The notes beneath the pieces are model-generated. The model worked only from the letters and a program-made list of their open reading frames with translations, had not been told where the DNA came from and did not search any database. DNA of 51,129 bases from positions 1-51,129 of the forward strand of contig JAKPPV010000030.1 of NCBI GenBank assembly GCA_029547145.1, given 5' to 3'. Of the stretch, positions 25,326 to 34,140 are shown piece after piece. The DNA is from Methanobacteriota archaeon (lineage in GTDB: Archaea > Halobacteriota > Methanomicrobia > Methanomicrobiales > Methanospirillaceae). The first letter of the stretch is position 1, and every line of letters begins with the position of its first letter. Both the position numbers and the translations under genes were made by a program.

Positions 25326-26684
25326 TCAGCGTCGCCTTCCGGAGAGGTACAGGCCGAAGAGGAGAGCGGTGGCGAGGGCGATCAGGGCGGGCAGGGGAGG
25401 CATGCCCGTCTGGGTCTGACCCTTTTGGGGCGTGAGGTTGGCATCCACCGTCACCTGCTGTCCGGCCCGGACCTCGACGACCTGTTCGCGTTCGACATAT
25501 CCCGCAAGCGAGAAGACCAGGGTGTGCGGCCCTGCAGGGACGTCGGTGATCGTGAACGGGGTCGTGCCCTTGTAGAGGCCGTCGATCGAGACCTTCGCAC
25601 CCCCGGGGTTCGACTTCGCCTCGATCGCCCCCCGGTTCGTGATCGTGGTCGGCGTGGAGGTCACGCCCTGTCCGCCGGACGGGACGAGGCGTGGCTGGAC
25701 CTTCACCGTGGTATCGGGGCTCACCTGTACGGTGATCCGGTACTCATCGTAGTTGTCGAGGCGAAGGACCAGGGTGTGACTCCCGGTCGGAACATCGCGG
25801 AGCTCGAGGTCACCGTAGGTCGGGGTGACCCCCCGGTGCGTCCCGTCCAGGTAGACGTCGGCACCGGTCGGAATCGAGGAGACCGCGATCCCGCCCGTCG
25901 TCGAAGATGCGAGGCGCTGCATCACCGCGTTCATGTAGATCGTGGTCCCGCTCGTGACCTGGACCGTACTCGACCAGTCGGCGTACCCCGGGCGGTCCAG
26001 TTCTACCCGGCGTGAACCGGATGCCACCGTGACGGTCACCGGGGTGACCCCGCGGTAGGTGTCGTCGACGTAGACGAACGCCCCCGAGGGGCTCGAGACG
26101 ATCGAGATATACCCGATTGAGGCAGAACGGGTGAGGGCCGGGTCGAGATAGGTCATCACCCCGTTCTGGATCTCCACGGAGGTCGTGTGCCGGATATACC
26201 CGGGAAGGTCGAGCGTCACCTGGTGCCGCCCGGGTGTCAGCCCGCTGATGGTCAGCGGAGTCCGTCCGCGGTACTCACCGTCCACCTGCACGTCGGCGCC
26301 CCCGGGCGAACTGACGATCGAGAGGGAGCCTGCTTCGCTCGAGGTCGCTGTCAGGGTGAGGCGGATCTCGCTCCGCTGCCCCGAGCCGATCCAGAACTGG
26401 TGGTGAACGTCCTGGTACCCACGTTTCGAGACCACGAGCTGATGGGGGCCCGGGTCCACGTTCTCGATGACGAGCGCCCCGCTCCCGAGCGGCGTCATCC
26501 CCTGGTGCGCCCCGTCGAGGGTGACGGCCGCCTCGCCAGGGATGGAACGGACCGCGATCGAGCCCGCGGCGATGTTGGACCCCGAGATCCGCGGTGCCGC
26601 CGAGACCGGCAGTTGCGTGGACCCCAGCAGGAGGAGTCCGAGGACGATACAGAGCGCGATGTGAGACGAGCGCGGCTGACGCAT
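25326..26684 (-). CDS. Secreted PEGA-repeat surface protein with C-terminal membrane anchor
   Basis: The product is 452 aa. A signal peptide (IALCIVLGLLLLGSTQLPVSA, positions 9-29) is followed by five PEGA repeats beginning near residues 42, 120, 194, 266 and 353, each with a phrase such as SSPGGADVQVDGEYRGRTPL. The C-terminus is GMPPLPALIALATALL, then LFGLYLSG and RRR: a short motif, a hydrophobic span and a basic cluster, the tripartite form of archaeosortase signals, though without the standard PGF. PEGA domains are structural, common on methanogen surfaces. The promoter is short, with GGCTTATACC on the minus strand (26706-26715) about 26 bp before ATG. Confidence 0.85.
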   Translation of the reverse strand: MRQPRSSHIALCIVLGLLLLGSTQLPVSAAPRISGSNIAAGSIAVRSIPGEAAVTLDGAHQGMTPLGSGALVIENVDPGPHQLVVSKRGYQDVHHQFWIGSGQRSEIRLTLTATSSEAGSLSIVSSPGGADVQVDGEYRGRTPLTISGLTPGRHQVTLDLPGYIRHTTSVEIQNGVMTYLDPALTRSASIGYISIVSSPSGAFVYVDDTYRGVTPVTVTVASGSRRVELDRPGYADWSSTVQVTSGTTIYMNAVMQRLASSTTGGIAVSSIPTGADVYLDGTHRGVTPTYGDLELRDVPTGSHTLVLRLDNYDEYRITVQVSPDTTVKVQPRLVPSGGQGVTSTPTTITNRGAIEAKSNPGGAKVSIDGLYKGTTPFTITDVPAGPHTLVFSLAGYVEREQVVEVRAGQQVTVDANLTPQKGQTQTGMPPLPALIALATALLFGLYLSGRRR

Positions 26685-26694
26685 ACCTTCTCCT

Positions 26695-26715
26695 GGTACC
26701 GTACCGGTATAAGCC
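26695..26715. promoter_or_regulatory. PEGA-gene promoter with overlapping GGTACC-type inverted repeats
   Basis: On the minus strand GGCTTATACC (26706-26715) is the TATA box. It overlaps a short inverted repeat series, GGTACC (26695-26700) then GTACCGGTA, lying between the box and the start codon. The layout would allow a repressor to block initiation. Confidence 0.35.
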
Positions 26716-26810
26716 TGCCGTTCGGTCCCGGGCCGATCCCATTTTTAGGCAGGAGGCTGCACCTTTGTACTGCGTTCCACGACGAAGGAGTCGTTCCAGG
26801 AGTCATTCTG

Positions 26811-28058
26811 ATGGCGGGTTCGGTTACAGAGAAGACGGTCTGCGTGGTCGGTCTCGGCTACGTGGGTCTTCCGCTTGCGGAGGCGTTTGCACAGCACATG
26901 AGAACCATCGGCTTCCGCCGCGACCAGGCGAAGGTCGACGAGCTGAATGCAACCCCCGGGAACCGGATCGAGGCCACGACCGACCCGGCAAGGATCAGGG
27001 AGGCGGACTTCGTGATCATCGCCGTCCCGACGCCCGTTACCCGCTCCAAGGACCCCGACTTCGGGCCGGTCATCTCCGCGTCCCGCACCGTCGGCCGGAA
27101 CCTGAAACCCGGTGCGATCGTGGTCCTGGAGTCGACGGTCTATCCCGGTGCCTCCGAGGAGTTCATGGTCCCGGCACTCGAGGCGGAGTCCGGACTGGTC
27201 TGCGGCCGGGACTTCTTCATCGGCTATTCACCCGAGCGGATCAACCCGGGGGACGAGGAGCACGACCTCCCGCACATCTACAAGATCGTCGCGGGACAGG
27301 ACGAGGCGACCACGGATGCCCTCTGCGAGCTCTACGGGCTCGTCACGAACGTCTACCGGGCCCCCGACATCCGGACGGCAGAGGCGGCGAAGGTGATCGA
27401 GAACGTCCAGCGCGACCTGAACATCGCGCTGATGAACGAGCTTTCGATGCTGTTTGCCCGGATCGGACTGGACACGGGAGAGGTCCTCAAGGCGGCGGGC
27501 ACGAAGTGGAACTTCCACGCCTATCGCCCGGGGCTCGTCGGCGGACACTGTATCCCGGTCGATCCGTATTACCTCGTCCAGAAGGCGAAGGAGGTGCGGT
27601 ACCACCCGCAGGTGATCCTGGCGGGCCGGGCGATCAACGACTCGATGCCGAAGTACGTCGCGGACATGGCCGTCAAGGGACTGAACCGCGTCGGCAAGAC
27701 GATCAAGGGTGCGAACGTCCTGATCATGGGTCTCACGTACAAGGAGGACGTGGCAGACATCCGCGAGTCCCCCGTTGAACAGATGGTCGAGGAACTGAAG
27801 GAGTTCGAGACGAACGTCTTCGGATATGACCCCCTCCTCCCCGGGGATGTGATCGGGCACTTCGGGGCGATCCCGCTCCAGTCGCTGGACCGGCCGATGG
27901 ATGCCGTGATCATCTCGGTTGCCCACGAGCAGTTCAGGTCGCTCTCCTTCGACGAACTCCTCCGGATCATGCCCGATCGGCCGGTGATCGTCGACGTCCG
28001 GGGGATCATCGACCAGGACGAGGCGCGGCGTCGGGGGGTCGACTACCGCCGGCTCTGA
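26811..28058 (+). CDS. Nucleotide-sugar dehydrogenase (UDP-glucose/GDP-mannose dehydrogenase family)
   Basis: The product is 415 aa from ATG 26811, with CAGGAG about 9 nt upstream and ATTTTTAGG (26741-26749) as TATA box. The N-terminal NAD-binding domain has VCVVGLGYVGLPLAEAF; IAVPTPVTRSKDPD, LESTVYPGASEEF and GYSPERINPGD follow; the catalytic Cys247 is in GGHCIPVDPYYLV; LIMGLTYKEDVADIRESPV opens the UDP-binding domain. It oxidises a UDP-sugar C6 to the acid; by type it is close to UDP-GlcNAc/ManNAc dehydrogenases (WecC/TviB group), supplying acidic sugars for surface glycans. It is divergent from the PEGA gene. Confidence 0.92.
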   Translation: MAGSVTEKTVCVVGLGYVGLPLAEAFAQHMRTIGFRRDQAKVDELNATPGNRIEATTDPARIREADFVIIAVPTPVTRSKDPDFGPVISASRTVGRNLKPGAIVVLESTVYPGASEEFMVPALEAESGLVCGRDFFIGYSPERINPGDEEHDLPHIYKIVAGQDEATTDALCELYGLVTNVYRAPDIRTAEAAKVIENVQRDLNIALMNELSMLFARIGLDTGEVLKAAGTKWNFHAYRPGLVGGHCIPVDPYYLVQKAKEVRYHPQVILAGRAINDSMPKYVADMAVKGLNRVGKTIKGANVLIMGLTYKEDVADIRESPVEQMVEELKEFETNVFGYDPLLPGDVIGHFGAIPLQSLDRPMDAVIISVAHEQFRSLSFDELLRIMPDRPVIVDVRGIIDQDEARRRGVDYRRL

Positions 28059-28107
28059 ACCCTCCCCTCCGGAACCCTTTTTTTCCCTCACCCGGTATAC
28101 TCCCGTG

Positions 28108-29217
28108 ATGAATTCTCCCGTGTACTTCGCATCCGTCCGCGCCCGCGGCGACGGGGAGAGCAAGATCATGAAGGTCCGCCGGCTCTTCGACGCCGCCGGA
28201 TTTGCCACCCTCGTCGAGCCCGGGGACCTGGTTGCGCTCAAGATCCATTTCGGTGAACGGGGCGGGGACGCGTACGTCAACCCGGTCTTCGTCCGTCAGG
28301 TGGTCGATCGGCTGCATGCCCTCGGCGCCCGGCCGTTCCTGACCGATACGGCCACCCTCTACCGCGGGAGCCGGTCGAACGCGGTGGACCATATGACCCT
28401 CGCGTACGAGCACGGGTTCTCGTTTGCCACGGTGAACGCCCCGATATACATCGCCGATGGTCTCGACGGACGCAGGGGCGTGACGATCGCGATCGAAGGG
28501 AGACATTTCCGGACCGTCTCGATCGCCTCCGGGATCGCGGATGCGGACGCGATGATCGCCCTGAGCCACTTCAAAGGGCACGAGGTGGCCGGGTTCGGAG
28601 GTGCGATCAAGAACCTGGCGATGGGCTGCGCGACACGCGCAGGCAAGCGGCAGCAGCATGCGGCGAGGCCGATGGTCCTCGCGCAGAACTGCGAGGGTTG
28701 CGGACGGTGCATTTCGATCTGCCCTGTCGGCGCACTCAGCCTGGGGGCCGACGGCAGAGCGCGTATCGATCCGGAGCTCTGCATCGGGTGTTTCGACTGC
28801 CTGAACCACTGTCGCTCCGGCGGCATCGAGATCGATTGGGAGACCGATCTATCGCAGTTCCTCGAACGGATGGCGGAGTACGCGCTCGGGGCCGTGCATA
28901 CTAAGCCGCAGAAGGTCGGGTTCCTGAACTTCCTTTTAGCGATCACGCCCGACTGTGACTGTGTCCCCTGGTCTGACGCACCGATCGTCCCGGACATCGG
29001 GATCCTCGCCTCGCGGGACCCGGTTGCGATCGATGCCGCGTCGTTTGACCTCGTGAACCGTCAGATGGGGTTTCCTGGCAGTCTGCTCGAGACGAACCTT
29101 GCCGCGGGGGAGGACAAGTTCCAGGGGCTCCGGCGGATGACCGACAGCGGGCAGTTGCTCCGGTACGCGGAAGCGATCGGTCTCGGCTCCCGGCAGTACG
29201 AACTGATCGAGGTCTGA
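28108..29217 (+). CDS. DUF362 protein with inserted two-cluster ferredoxin domain
   Basis: The product is 369 aa from ATG 28108 (a GTG one codon earlier is equally possible). The DUF362 fold shows VALKIHFGERGGDAYVNP, LTDTATLYRGSR, ALSHFKGHEVAGFGGAIKNL and GILASRDPVAIDAASFDLVN. Between the halves lie CEGCGRCISICP and CIGCFDCLNHC, two [4Fe-4S] clusters. Members are common in methanogens and anaerobes as iron-sulfur proteins of unknown role, sometimes annotated as polyferredoxin-like or related to flavin/metal centre maturation. It stands alone between two terminator-like T runs. Confidence 0.88.
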   Translation: MNSPVYFASVRARGDGESKIMKVRRLFDAAGFATLVEPGDLVALKIHFGERGGDAYVNPVFVRQVVDRLHALGARPFLTDTATLYRGSRSNAVDHMTLAYEHGFSFATVNAPIYIADGLDGRRGVTIAIEGRHFRTVSIASGIADADAMIALSHFKGHEVAGFGGAIKNLAMGCATRAGKRQQHAARPMVLAQNCEGCGRCISICPVGALSLGADGRARIDPELCIGCFDCLNHCRSGGIEIDWETDLSQFLERMAEYALGAVHTKPQKVGFLNFLLAITPDCDCVPWSDAPIVPDIGILASRDPVAIDAASFDLVNRQMGFPGSLLETNLAAGEDKFQGLRRMTDSGQLLRYAEAIGLGSRQYELIEV

Positions 29218-29289
29218 CCTCCCTCTTCGACCAGGAGTGCCGATCTCTCACCGGATTCCCTCCCGGACCGGCGCCGGGTCGCCGGGATC

Positions 29290-29313
29290 CGTCTCCCGAT
29301 CGCTCATTTTTTT
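29290..29313 (+). terminator. T-run terminator downstream of the DUF362 gene
   Basis: A GC-rich segment is followed by TTTTTTT at 29307-29313, about 90 bp after the stop. Archaeal polymerases end transcription at such T runs. The 190-bp gap to secD contains nothing else that I recognise. Confidence 0.45.
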
Positions 29314-29409
29314 GGCGGGAGCGGACAGACTCGGTTCCGGTGTCGCCAGGCACGGGCGAGAGCGGGAGAGGAGGCGGGGGAGAGCAGGAAGAAGGGAGGG
29401 TGTCGATCC

Positions 29410-30963
29410 TCATCGCGAGAGGATCGCCATGATGATCCGACCGTAGGCGGGTCGGGTGATCAGCACGCCGATCAGGACACCGAGGATGGTGACGATCGCG
29501 AACCCGCGCAGGGTCGAGAGGTCCATCAGGACCAGCGGCACCATCGCGACCACCACCGTCGCGGCGGAGGCGAGGATGATACCGAGTGCCCTCGCGAGCC
29601 GTTTCAGGTAGAGGTTCGGTGAGGGGACCCGGCCCTCGTGCAGGATCTCGTCCGTGATGATAATCAGCTGGTCGATGCCGGTGCCCAGTACCGCGATCAG
29701 GCCGGCGATCGTCGCGAGATCGAGCTGGATGATGAACCGGACGATGCCGAGCAGGATCACCATCTCCGCGAGGTTGGTCAGCACCATCGGGAGCACGATC
29801 GACGGCTCCCGGTACCGGTAGTAGACGACGAACCCGACGGTGATCACCGCGATCAGCGCGGCGAGCAGGCTCATCGTCTTGAAGTGGTCGCCGAGCGCGG
29901 CGGAGACCGAGCCCGAACCCGCGACCTTCACGTCCACCGGGAGGGCTCCGGCGCGGAGGTGGATCTCGAGCGTGGTCGCCGCGTCCTGGCCGGACTGGCC
30001 TGCACCGGTCGAAGCGAAGAGCTGCCGGACGTTCTGGCCGCTGCGGAGCTGGGCCGCGAGGTCGGACGAGAGCGGCGCGTCGTAGACGGTCTGGTTGTCG
30101 AGCAGCATCACCAGGTGGTGGTTGTCGGGATCGGAGACGGCCCCAAATCTGACGGCGGACTCGCGGAACGCGGTCGCCCCGCTCTCTGACAGGGTGAACC
30201 CGACGCCCCAGTGATTGGAGCCCGGTGGCTCCTGTGCGGGCATGCCCACCGAGGTGATCTGGTCGCCGAAGAGGACGTGCTCGGACGAGTTGCCGGTGGT
30301 GATGATCCGGATCTCAAACTTGCCCTGCTTTCCAACCAGGTCCTGGGCGGTGTTCATATCGACGCCGGCCATCTCGATCCGGATGTACCGTGTGATACCG
30401 GTGATACCGGAGAGGGTGTTCACCTTCGCGTCGCGCGTACCCAGGCTGTTGATCTTGTTCTCGAGGATCCGTTTGATGTCCTCGGCGGTGGTCTTCGAGA
30501 CGCCCTGCTGGATCGAGACCACGCTCCCGCCCGCCTTCTTCACCGCCTCGCGCACCTCATCCTCGGTCAGCGCCTTGCGTATCTCGACCTGGTTCGGGCC
30601 GACCAGTTCCACGTCCGTATCGAGGTCCTTCGAGAGCGCCTGGACGAAGTCGCTCACCTTCGCAGTGGTCTCGAAGGTCACCACCTCGGCCTGGAGTTCG
30701 AGCTGGAGCCACGCCCCCTCGTTCAGATCGAGGCCGTACTGGAGGTTCGTCTCGATCTTCCCGTTCTCGGGGTGGGGGTAGATCGCGATCACCGAGGCGA
30801 GCACGAGCACGATGACGAGCGCGACGCGCCAGTCGGTCAGGAGGGCCTTCCAGTCGATCCCGCGCGAACCGCCCGTATACGTCGCAGCCGACCGGGTGCC
30901 GGGGGAGGAGTCTGCCTCGGACTCGCGCCGGGCGATCCGCTTCTCCTTCTTCTCTTTTTTCAT
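29410..30963 (-). CDS. secD: Protein-export membrane protein SecD
   Basis: The product is 517 aa. A basic N-terminus precedes one membrane helix (VALVIVLVLASVIAIYPH), a large outside P1 domain with NLQYGLDLNEGAWLQLEL, KIETNLQYGLDL being the archaeal D1 motif region, and five C-terminal helices with the D5-like LIAVLGTGIDQLIIITDEIL. It assists late steps of Sec export together with SecF. It starts with ATGA overlapping the secF stop, so secF comes first, as usual in euryarchaea. A lysine-rich N-terminal tail stays in the cytoplasm. Confidence 0.94.
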   Translation of the reverse strand: MKKEKKEKRIARRESEADSSPGTRSAATYTGGSRGIDWKALLTDWRVALVIVLVLASVIAIYPHPENGKIETNLQYGLDLNEGAWLQLELQAEVVTFETTAKVSDFVQALSKDLDTDVELVGPNQVEIRKALTEDEVREAVKKAGGSVVSIQQGVSKTTAEDIKRILENKINSLGTRDAKVNTLSGITGITRYIRIEMAGVDMNTAQDLVGKQGKFEIRIITTGNSSEHVLFGDQITSVGMPAQEPPGSNHWGVGFTLSESGATAFRESAVRFGAVSDPDNHHLVMLLDNQTVYDAPLSSDLAAQLRSGQNVRQLFASTGAGQSGQDAATTLEIHLRAGALPVDVKVAGSGSVSAALGDHFKTMSLLAALIAVITVGFVVYYRYREPSIVLPMVLTNLAEMVILLGIVRFIIQLDLATIAGLIAVLGTGIDQLIIITDEILHEGRVPSPNLYLKRLARALGIILASAATVVVAMVPLVLMDLSTLRGFAIVTILGVLIGVLITRPAYGRIIMAILSR

Positions 30964-31811
30964 TTCGCACTCCTCCCTTCAAGGTACCATCGTAACAGGC
31001 CGGCGTTCAGCACCCAGGTGTTGAAGATGTCTGCCGCGAGCCCGAAGAGGATCACGGACGAAATCTCGTGGATGATCTGGACCTGTCCGACGAGCGAGAC
31101 CACCCACATCGCGAAGGCGGCGGCGATCGCGGTCGAAGTCATGATGAAGCCGGTGGTGAACGCGCCGGCCATCTTGTCGGCGAGGTTCCCCTGCCGTTTC
31201 AGGACGCGGTTCGTCAGCAGGATATCCGAGTCGACCGAGTACCCGATCAGCATCAACAGTGCCGCGGTCGTGCCGAGAGAGAGCGGAATGGAGAAGATGT
31301 TCATCAGGGTCGCAGCGATCACGATGTCCGAGAAGGCGGAGATGATCACCGCGAGAGAAGGGACCAGGGTCCGGAAGACCAGAAATACGACGACCGCCAT
31401 AAGGATGAACGAGAAGACCAGGGCGATCACGGCCTGTTGCTGGAGCGTGGCTCCGAACGAGGCCCCGATCTGGTCGATCTTCGCGTCCGGGTACTTCTGG
31501 TTGATCAGGGCGGAGAGTGCACGGAACTGCTCGTCTGCCATCGGGCCGAACTTGAGATATTTACCGTTGTTGATCCCCGTCTCCACGTCGATGAGGGGGT
31601 ACCCCGAGAAGACTGCCGCAAGCTGGTCCTCCGAGTCGGTTGTGAAGACCGTGACGGCCGTACCCCCGGCAAAGTCCATCCCCGGGGTGACCGGCATACC
31701 GGTCATCCCCATGTTGACCCCGAGGGAGATCAGGGCGAGAAGGAGGACGATGAGAGGGATCGTCACCATCATCTTTGGGGGATACCGGTTGATATCGTAA
31801 CGAAACCCCAT
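30960..31811 (-). CDS. secF: Protein-export membrane protein SecF
   Basis: The product is 283 aa from ATG 31811 (MGFRYDINRYPPKMM); a longer frame to 31991 lies beyond the promoter. Six membrane helices are visible; GMDFAGGTAVTVFTT follows the first helix, and LMLIGYSVDSDILLTNRVLK in helix 4 is the signature. It forms the SecDF complex that pulls exported proteins using a cation gradient. On the minus strand CTTTTAAC at 31839-31846 is a well-placed TATA box. Confidence 0.95.
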   Translation of the reverse strand: MGFRYDINRYPPKMMVTIPLIVLLLALISLGVNMGMTGMPVTPGMDFAGGTAVTVFTTDSEDQLAAVFSGYPLIDVETGINNGKYLKFGPMADEQFRALSALINQKYPDAKIDQIGASFGATLQQQAVIALVFSFILMAVVVFLVFRTLVPSLAVIISAFSDIVIAATLMNIFSIPLSLGTTAALLMLIGYSVDSDILLTNRVLKRQGNLADKMAGAFTTGFIMTSTAIAAAFAMWVVSLVGQVQIIHEISSVILFGLAADIFNTWVLNAGLLRWYLEGRSAK

Positions 31812-32005
31812 ATGACAGTAGTTGTGGGCGTGGAGCGGGTTAAAAGATTGGGTTTTTACCGGTTTTCCGCCCCCCGGGCCCACACGATCGGAGGAGTCCT
31901 TCGTCCCCGCATCACCCCAATCCACATGGTCTGTCGGAAGCGGCGGGCAGACGCCGTGACACCTCGACAGGTTTTTTAATCCCGCCAGCATGAACGATAG
32001 AGAAG

Positions 32006-32299
32006 ATGTACGGCGCGAACGATGCCGTCCCCAGGCCGGAGGAGTTCGAGGTCTCGGATGACGTGATCGCCTACGTGGCTGAACGGAAGACGGACTTTCG
32101 GATCTGTACCTCCTGCGGCGGCCCCGTGCTGCTCCCGGTCTCGGTCAAGCCTCCGAAGCCGACGGATATCAGGGTGCCGGCCGGTGACCGGACGATCTAC
32201 GTCTCCATCTACCAGGCCCGGTATCTTGACACGATCCACCGGGGGATGATCCCGTTCTTCGTGCCCAGGTGCCGGCCCCCGGTCAGCAATGAGTATTGA
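32006..32299 (+). CDS. Small conserved-looking protein of the RtcB operon
   Basis: The product is 97 aa. A CxxC pair sits in RICTSCGGPVLLPVS (residues 34-37), and the second half is IRVPAGDRTIYVSIYQARYL, then HRGMIPFFVP. No domain is recognised; one CxxC alone is not a full zinc site unless the protein dimerises or the Cys near the end (PRCRPP) contributes. TTTTTTAAT at 31972-31980 is about 27 bp upstream of the ATG, so the mRNA is leaderless. Its 3' end overlaps archease by 11 bp, so it is part of the RNA-repair operon and probably works with it. Confidence 0.65.
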   Translation: MYGANDAVPRPEEFEVSDDVIAYVAERKTDFRICTSCGGPVLLPVSVKPPKPTDIRVPAGDRTIYVSIYQARYLDTIHRGMIPFFVPRCRPPVSNEY

Positions 32300-32705
32300 G
32301 GAACTCGAGCACACGGCGGATCTGCTGTACCGGGTCCGGGCAGCGAGCCTCACGGATCTCTTTGTGGAAGCCGCCCGGGCACTGATGCAGACCCTGTACG
32401 GGGACCCGTCGGGGCCCGCCACGGCATCCTGGCCGATCGAACTTAAGGCGGCGGATCGGGAGTCCCTCCTCTACAACTTCCTCTCGGAGGTGCTCTTTCT
32501 CTCGGAGGCGGAGAACCTGGTCTTCACCGGGTTCGATCTCACGGTGACCGCCTCCCCCCCGTCAGTCACCGGGTGGCTCCGGGGCCGCCCGTTCGATCCC
32601 GCCCGGGACGCGGGTGGCACGGAGGTGAAGGGGATCTCGTACAGCGACCTTGCGATCGTCGAGAGGGACGGCGAGTTCTGCCTGGAGGTGCTCTTCGATG
32701 TCTGA
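32289..32705 (+). CDS. Archease, RtcB activating protein
   Basis: The product is 138 aa, the family length. It begins ELEHTADLLYRVRAASLTDLFVEAARAL, contains YNFLSEVLFLSEAE and ends with GISYSDLAIVERDGEFCLEVLFDV; the acidic residues in HTAD and near the end bind metal. Archease lets RtcB reload guanylate for many turnovers and accept GTP or ATP. It overlaps both neighbours (11 bp and 8 bp). Confidence 0.94.
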   Translation: MSIEELEHTADLLYRVRAASLTDLFVEAARALMQTLYGDPSGPATASWPIELKAADRESLLYNFLSEVLFLSEAENLVFTGFDLTVTASPPSVTGWLRGRPFDPARDAGGTEVKGISYSDLAIVERDGEFCLEVLFDV

Positions 32706-34140
32706 TACCATGAAAGGGGTGACGAGGGCCGGTCCGTTCGAGTGGGAGCTGCCGGTCGGTTATGTCCCCGGGATGCGCGTCCCCGGGCGGTTCTTCCTCT
32801 CCGAGGTGCTCGCGGAGACACTCGAGGCGGGCGCTCTGCGCCAGCTGGCACATGTGGCCACCCTGCCGGGGATCCGATGCTGTTCACTCGCGATGCCGGA
32901 CATCCACTGGGGATACGGCTTTCCGATCGGTGGGGTCGGTGCCTTCGACCTCACCGAGGGGGTGATCTCCCCCGGGGGGGTCGGGTTCGACATCAACTGC
33001 GGCGTCCGGCTGGTCTCGACCCCCCTCACCGAGGCCGATCTCGGCGCGAAGACGGCGGTGATCGAGGAGCTGTACCAGGCGGTACCGACCGGTGTCGGGG
33101 CCCGTTCAAGGCAGCGCCTGGGGCGGGAGGACCTCCGTTCGATGCTCTCCGACGGAGCGCGATGGGCGGTGGAGTCCGGGCTCGGAACCGAGCGGGACCT
33201 CGTGCGGTGCGAGGGGTCCGGCCGGATGGAGGAGGCGGACCCGACGCAGGTCTCGGCGAAGGCCCTCCAGCGAGGACTGCCCCAGTCCGGCACGCTCGGA
33301 GCCGGCAACCACTTCCTCGAGCTGCAGGTGGTCGATACGATCTTCAACCCCGAGGCGGCCGCCGCCTTCGGTGTGGAGGCAGGGTCGGTGGCGGTGATGA
33401 TCCACTGCGGTTCCCGCGGGCTCGGTCACCAGGTCTGCACCGACTACATCCAGGTCCTCGAGGCGGCGACGAAGCGGTACCGGATCGATCTCCCCGATCG
33501 GCAGCTCGCCTGTGCCCCGATCGACAGCCCCGAGGGTCGTTCCTACTTCGGCGCGATGGCGGCGGCGGCGAACTACGCGTGGGCGAACCGGCAGGCGATC
33601 ACGCACCAGGTCCGGGAGGTACTCGGAAGGCGTTTCGATCTCGCCGACGGGGAGATGCCGCTCGTCTACGATGTCGCCCACAACATCGCGAAGATCGAGG
33701 AACACGAACTACCCGGGGGACGGGAGCGGGTCTGCGTCCATCGCAAGGGCGCCACGCGCGCCTTCGGGCCGGGTACACCGGGCCTGCCGCCCGACCTCGC
33801 CGCGCAGGGGCAGCCCGTGATCATCCCTGGGAGCATGGGGACGCCCTCCTTCCTTCTCCAGGGGACCGCCGAGGCGATGCGCCGCACCTTCGGTTCGACC
33901 TGCCACGGGGCCGGGCGGGTGATGAGCCGCTCCGGGGCAAAGAAGCACCTCTCCGGAGGAGCGGTAAAGGAGGTCCTCCGCCGGGAGGGGATCCTGGTCC
34001 GCGCACCGAACGACGCGGCGATCGCGGAGGAGGCCCCCTCGGTCTACAAGGACAGCACGGAGGTGGTCAGGGTGGTCCACGAGGTCGGATTCGGCCGGCT
34101 CGTGGCGCGGTTGCGGCCGATCGGGGTGATCAAGGGTTGA
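32698..34140 (+). CDS. rtcB: RNA-splicing ligase RtcB
   Basis: The product is 480 aa. ATG 32698 overlaps the archease stop and has GGAGGTG 7-8 nt upstream. Mn2+- and GMP-binding motifs are in order: PDIHWGYGFPIGGVGAF, GGVGFDINCGVRL, LGAGNHFLELQ, HCGSRGLGHQV, DVAHNIAKIEEH and HRKGATRAFGPG, ending in DAAIAEEAPSVYKD and SGAKKHLSG for guanylylation His. It joins 2',3'-cyclic phosphate and 5'-OH RNA ends, needed for tRNA intron splicing; an intron-containing tRNA-Met occurs later in this window. No intein is present. Confidence 0.97.
   Translation: MSDTMKGVTRAGPFEWELPVGYVPGMRVPGRFFLSEVLAETLEAGALRQLAHVATLPGIRCCSLAMPDIHWGYGFPIGGVGAFDLTEGVISPGGVGFDINCGVRLVSTPLTEADLGAKTAVIEELYQAVPTGVGARSRQRLGREDLRSMLSDGARWAVESGLGTERDLVRCEGSGRMEEADPTQVSAKALQRGLPQSGTLGAGNHFLELQVVDTIFNPEAAAAFGVEAGSVAVMIHCGSRGLGHQVCTDYIQVLEAATKRYRIDLPDRQLACAPIDSPEGRSYFGAMAAAANYAWANRQAITHQVREVLGRRFDLADGEMPLVYDVAHNIAKIEEHELPGGRERVCVHRKGATRAFGPGTPGLPPDLAAQGQPVIIPGSMGTPSFLLQGTAEAMRRTFGSTCHGAGRVMSRSGAKKHLSGGAVKEVLRREGILVRAPNDAAIAEEAPSVYKDSTEVVRVVHEVGFGRLVARLRPIGVIKG

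Noticed and set aside
30960-31991. 343-codon version of secF
   Set aside because: The extra 60 codons lie upstream of the TATA box and lack membrane or family features.
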